In this document: piece after piece, positions 62,201 through 64,000 of the stretch
How the letters are laid out: each line of letters opens with the position of its first letter
Position numbering within the stretch: the stretch's first letter is position 1
From: Vicugna pacos
Taxonomy: Eukaryota > Chordata > Mammalia > Artiodactyla > Camelidae
Assembly: GCF_048564905.1 (NCBI RefSeq)
Contig: NC_132989.1
Location: 106,742,257-106,806,256 of the forward strand
Length of the DNA stretch: 64,000 nucleotides
Direction: 5' to 3'
The notes under the pieces: model-generated
Databases searched by the model: none
What the model saw: only the letters and a program-made list of their open reading frames with translations
Told to the model about the DNA's origin: nothing
Program-made: the position numbers and the translations under genes

Positions 62201-62980
62201 GAAAGCAGAGGGTCAGTTCATTACTCATTGCCCATCTGAGCTTGAGTGCATGTGAGTCAAGCTCTTAGAAAGGTCTTCTTTCTCCTTGTAGAATCCTTCT
62301 CATCTCCAAAATATGGCATTACTTTTGGTAACATTCTTTTCTTCCCAACCCCATCCTATGGGTTATTCTGTGTATTTTTATCTTATTTTACATGTCTTTC
62401 TAAAAATGTAACTACCAACATTTGCATTTGCATTTACTAATTAACTTTTTAAAGTTTATTTTCTCACTAGTTTTGTTGAAAGGAAAATAACTAAAAAATA
62501 GAAGAACCTTACATATTATTTCGTTTTAAAAGAATTATCCTTCAGTCTACCAACTACCTTTTATAAATGTAACAGATTTTATTTCTTTTTTGATTTCCAA
62601 GTAGACTAAGGGATGCTATAAGCTATCATTCATACTTTGTCTTTTTTACAAAAGTACCTTAATAATTAGAATTTGTTCAAGAACCTCAGTTCTTTTACGA
62701 TCTTAAAGTAACTGGTATATAATGTGTTTGGTGGACATAATTGAAAACTAAAAAGTAAAAGGAAATTTAGAAGATTAGAAAATAGTGTTCAAATTAAATA
62801 GATATGCAAGTATAATAGTAACTTTTCTTTCAAGGCCTAAAGGATAATTATATAGTCAATATGCTTGGCACAATTCCTACTGTTTTGTTTGTGCTTTTTG
62901 TTTAAATTTTTTTGTCCTCCCACAGGAAGTGAGGTTTGCATCCTCAATCCCCCTCTTCCTTTTCACCATTATTCTATTAG
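59233..62980. other. Intronic sequence, nothing recognised
   Basis: About 3.7 kb of AT-rich unique DNA without any repeat family, RNA or coding signal that I can name. Confidence 0.5.
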
Positions 62981-62984
62981 TATT

Positions 62985-63530
62985 AGTTTTCTTTGACTGT
63001 TTAACAAATTGCCACACCAGAAGAGGCCTGAAACAGTAACAGTGTGTTATCTCACAGATCTGCAGCTCAGGATTCGAGGTGGGCTACCCTGGGTTGTCGG
63101 ATGAAATCCAGGTGTCAGTTGACTTGGTCTTTATTTTTATCCGGGGCTCAGGGCCTCTGCAGGGGAGCTCTTTCACGTTGTTGGCAGAACCTGGTTCCAG
63201 GCAGTTGCAGGACTGAGGTCCCTGTTTTCTTGCTGCTGTCGGGGCGGGTCATACTCATCTCTAAGAGGCTGCTCTCAGGTCCTTCTATTTGAAAATGCCC
63301 CCTCACTCATCAAATCCAGCAACACAATACCTCTCTTTTGTCAAGGCTTTCTTGACTTCAAAATTCTGTTTGGCTCCAGCTATCAGTTAGAGAAAACTCT
63401 CTCTGCTTTTAAAGGGATGGGGCGATTAAGTGAGGCCCACCTGGATAGTCTTCCTATCAGAAGGTCAAATGCTTGGTAACCTTAGTTTCACCTGCAAAGC
63501 TCTTTACAGTGTAAATAAAGCAATCACAAG
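62985..63530 (-). mobile_element. MLT1-type MaLR (ERVL) LTR fossil
   Basis: TAGTATTAGTTTTCTTTGAC, TTAACAAATTGCCACACCAG, CTTTTAAAGGGATGGGGCGA and GTAACCTTAGTTTCACCTGC follow the reversed layout of an MLT1-type LTR. It is old and decayed and the right limit is uncertain. No internal part is seen. Confidence 0.65.
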
Positions 63531-64000
63531 AATAACACTCAGGAGCAAAGGCCATGTTGACCATCTTAGAAAACCAGTTATTTTCCCAAGTCCGAAATTT
63601 CAAAACACTCTCCCTTTTCAGCCTCTGACCCATTCCTTCCTCCTCTAATCCAAATATGTTTAATATATGCATGTTTAATTTATTTCAAGAAAAATTATCC
63701 AAAGAGGAATTAAATTAATGTATTCCCACCTAGAGAAAATACTTAGGGGCTATATATATATCTCAAATGTGTGAATTCCTAATAAACATTTAAAATATTA
63801 TGACTGCTCAATATAGTTAAATAAATAGTTTAAATTTTTTCATTATAGCATTTAAAATAATTAAGAAAATATTTTTAAACTTTAATTAATAAGTGGTAAA
63901 GTAACAGAATCATAAAATATCATATTTTTTTCCTCTTTAAAAAAAAATCCCTCATTTTCTATTTAATGTCCCATTACAAGCTAGGGACAAAACTGTTTTC
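63531..64000. other. Intronic sequence, nothing recognised
   Basis: AT-rich sequence to the window edge. Confidence 0.5.

Larger units (their letters stand above)
29903..64000 (+). other. CDH18: CDH18 intron, 5' portion (at least 34.1 kb)
   Basis: The intron starts with donor GTTAGT and runs off the right edge. None of the open frames in this stretch resembles the rest of EC2 or any later cadherin domain, so the next exon must lie beyond 64000. The left part has a solo LTR and L1 tails, and the right part is mostly unique AT-rich DNA with ancient MIR and L2 scraps. Confidence 0.88.

Noticed and set aside
29903-64000. Search for the next cadherin exon (expected near 168 bp, starting VIRTAL)
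   Set aside because: No matching frame or DVNDN-type motif was found on the + strand, so the exon is taken to lie outside the window.

Overview
The window is mammalian nuclear DNA lying inside one large gene, a type II classical cadherin read on the + strand. It is AT-rich and dominated by introns, with L1, L2, MIR, Tigger, hAT-Charlie and MaLR repeat fossils. Two coding exons are supported. The first is 295 bp (1678-1972) and the second is 120 bp (29783-29902). They join in phase and together encode the end of cadherin repeat EC1 and the first half of EC2. The peptide matches cadherin-18 (CDH18) as I remember it better than its paralogues CDH12, CDH10 or CDH6. The earlier exons and the next exon (expected near 168 bp) lie outside the window.

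The host is probably an artiodactyl, perhaps a camelid. The clue is the L1 3' end at 41864-42180, whose wording resembles artiodactyl/camelid L1 tails. I saw no Alu, B1/B2, Can-SINE, BovB or Bov-tA. This species call is recall-based and tentative.

Layout. 1-1400: young L1 ORF2 fragment on the - strand, ending about 280 bp before the first exon. 1678-1972: exon. 1973-29782: a 27.8 kb intron with an unassigned GC-richer stretch (3040-3900), HAL1/L1-like remains, Tigger and hAT elements, an old + strand L1 piece (11598-12450), a - strand L1 that keeps its 5' UTR (13166-17935) beside a small inverted L1 piece, an older - strand L1 (20190-21872), two LTR fossils and a Tigger element about 340 bp before the second exon. 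29783-29902: exon. 29903-64000: the start of a further intron at least 34.1 kb long. It holds a solo LTR (32715-33120), L1 tails and a MaLR LTR near the right edge. From about 42.2 to 62.9 kb I recognise almost only ancient MIR and L2 scraps.

I found no RNA gene, CRISPR array, second host gene or obvious new biological system. The items most worth a second look are the near-open antisense L1 beside the exon, the inverted L1 junction near 13.16 kb, the well-preserved solo LTR, three short tandem duplications and the repeat-poor 20 kb block.
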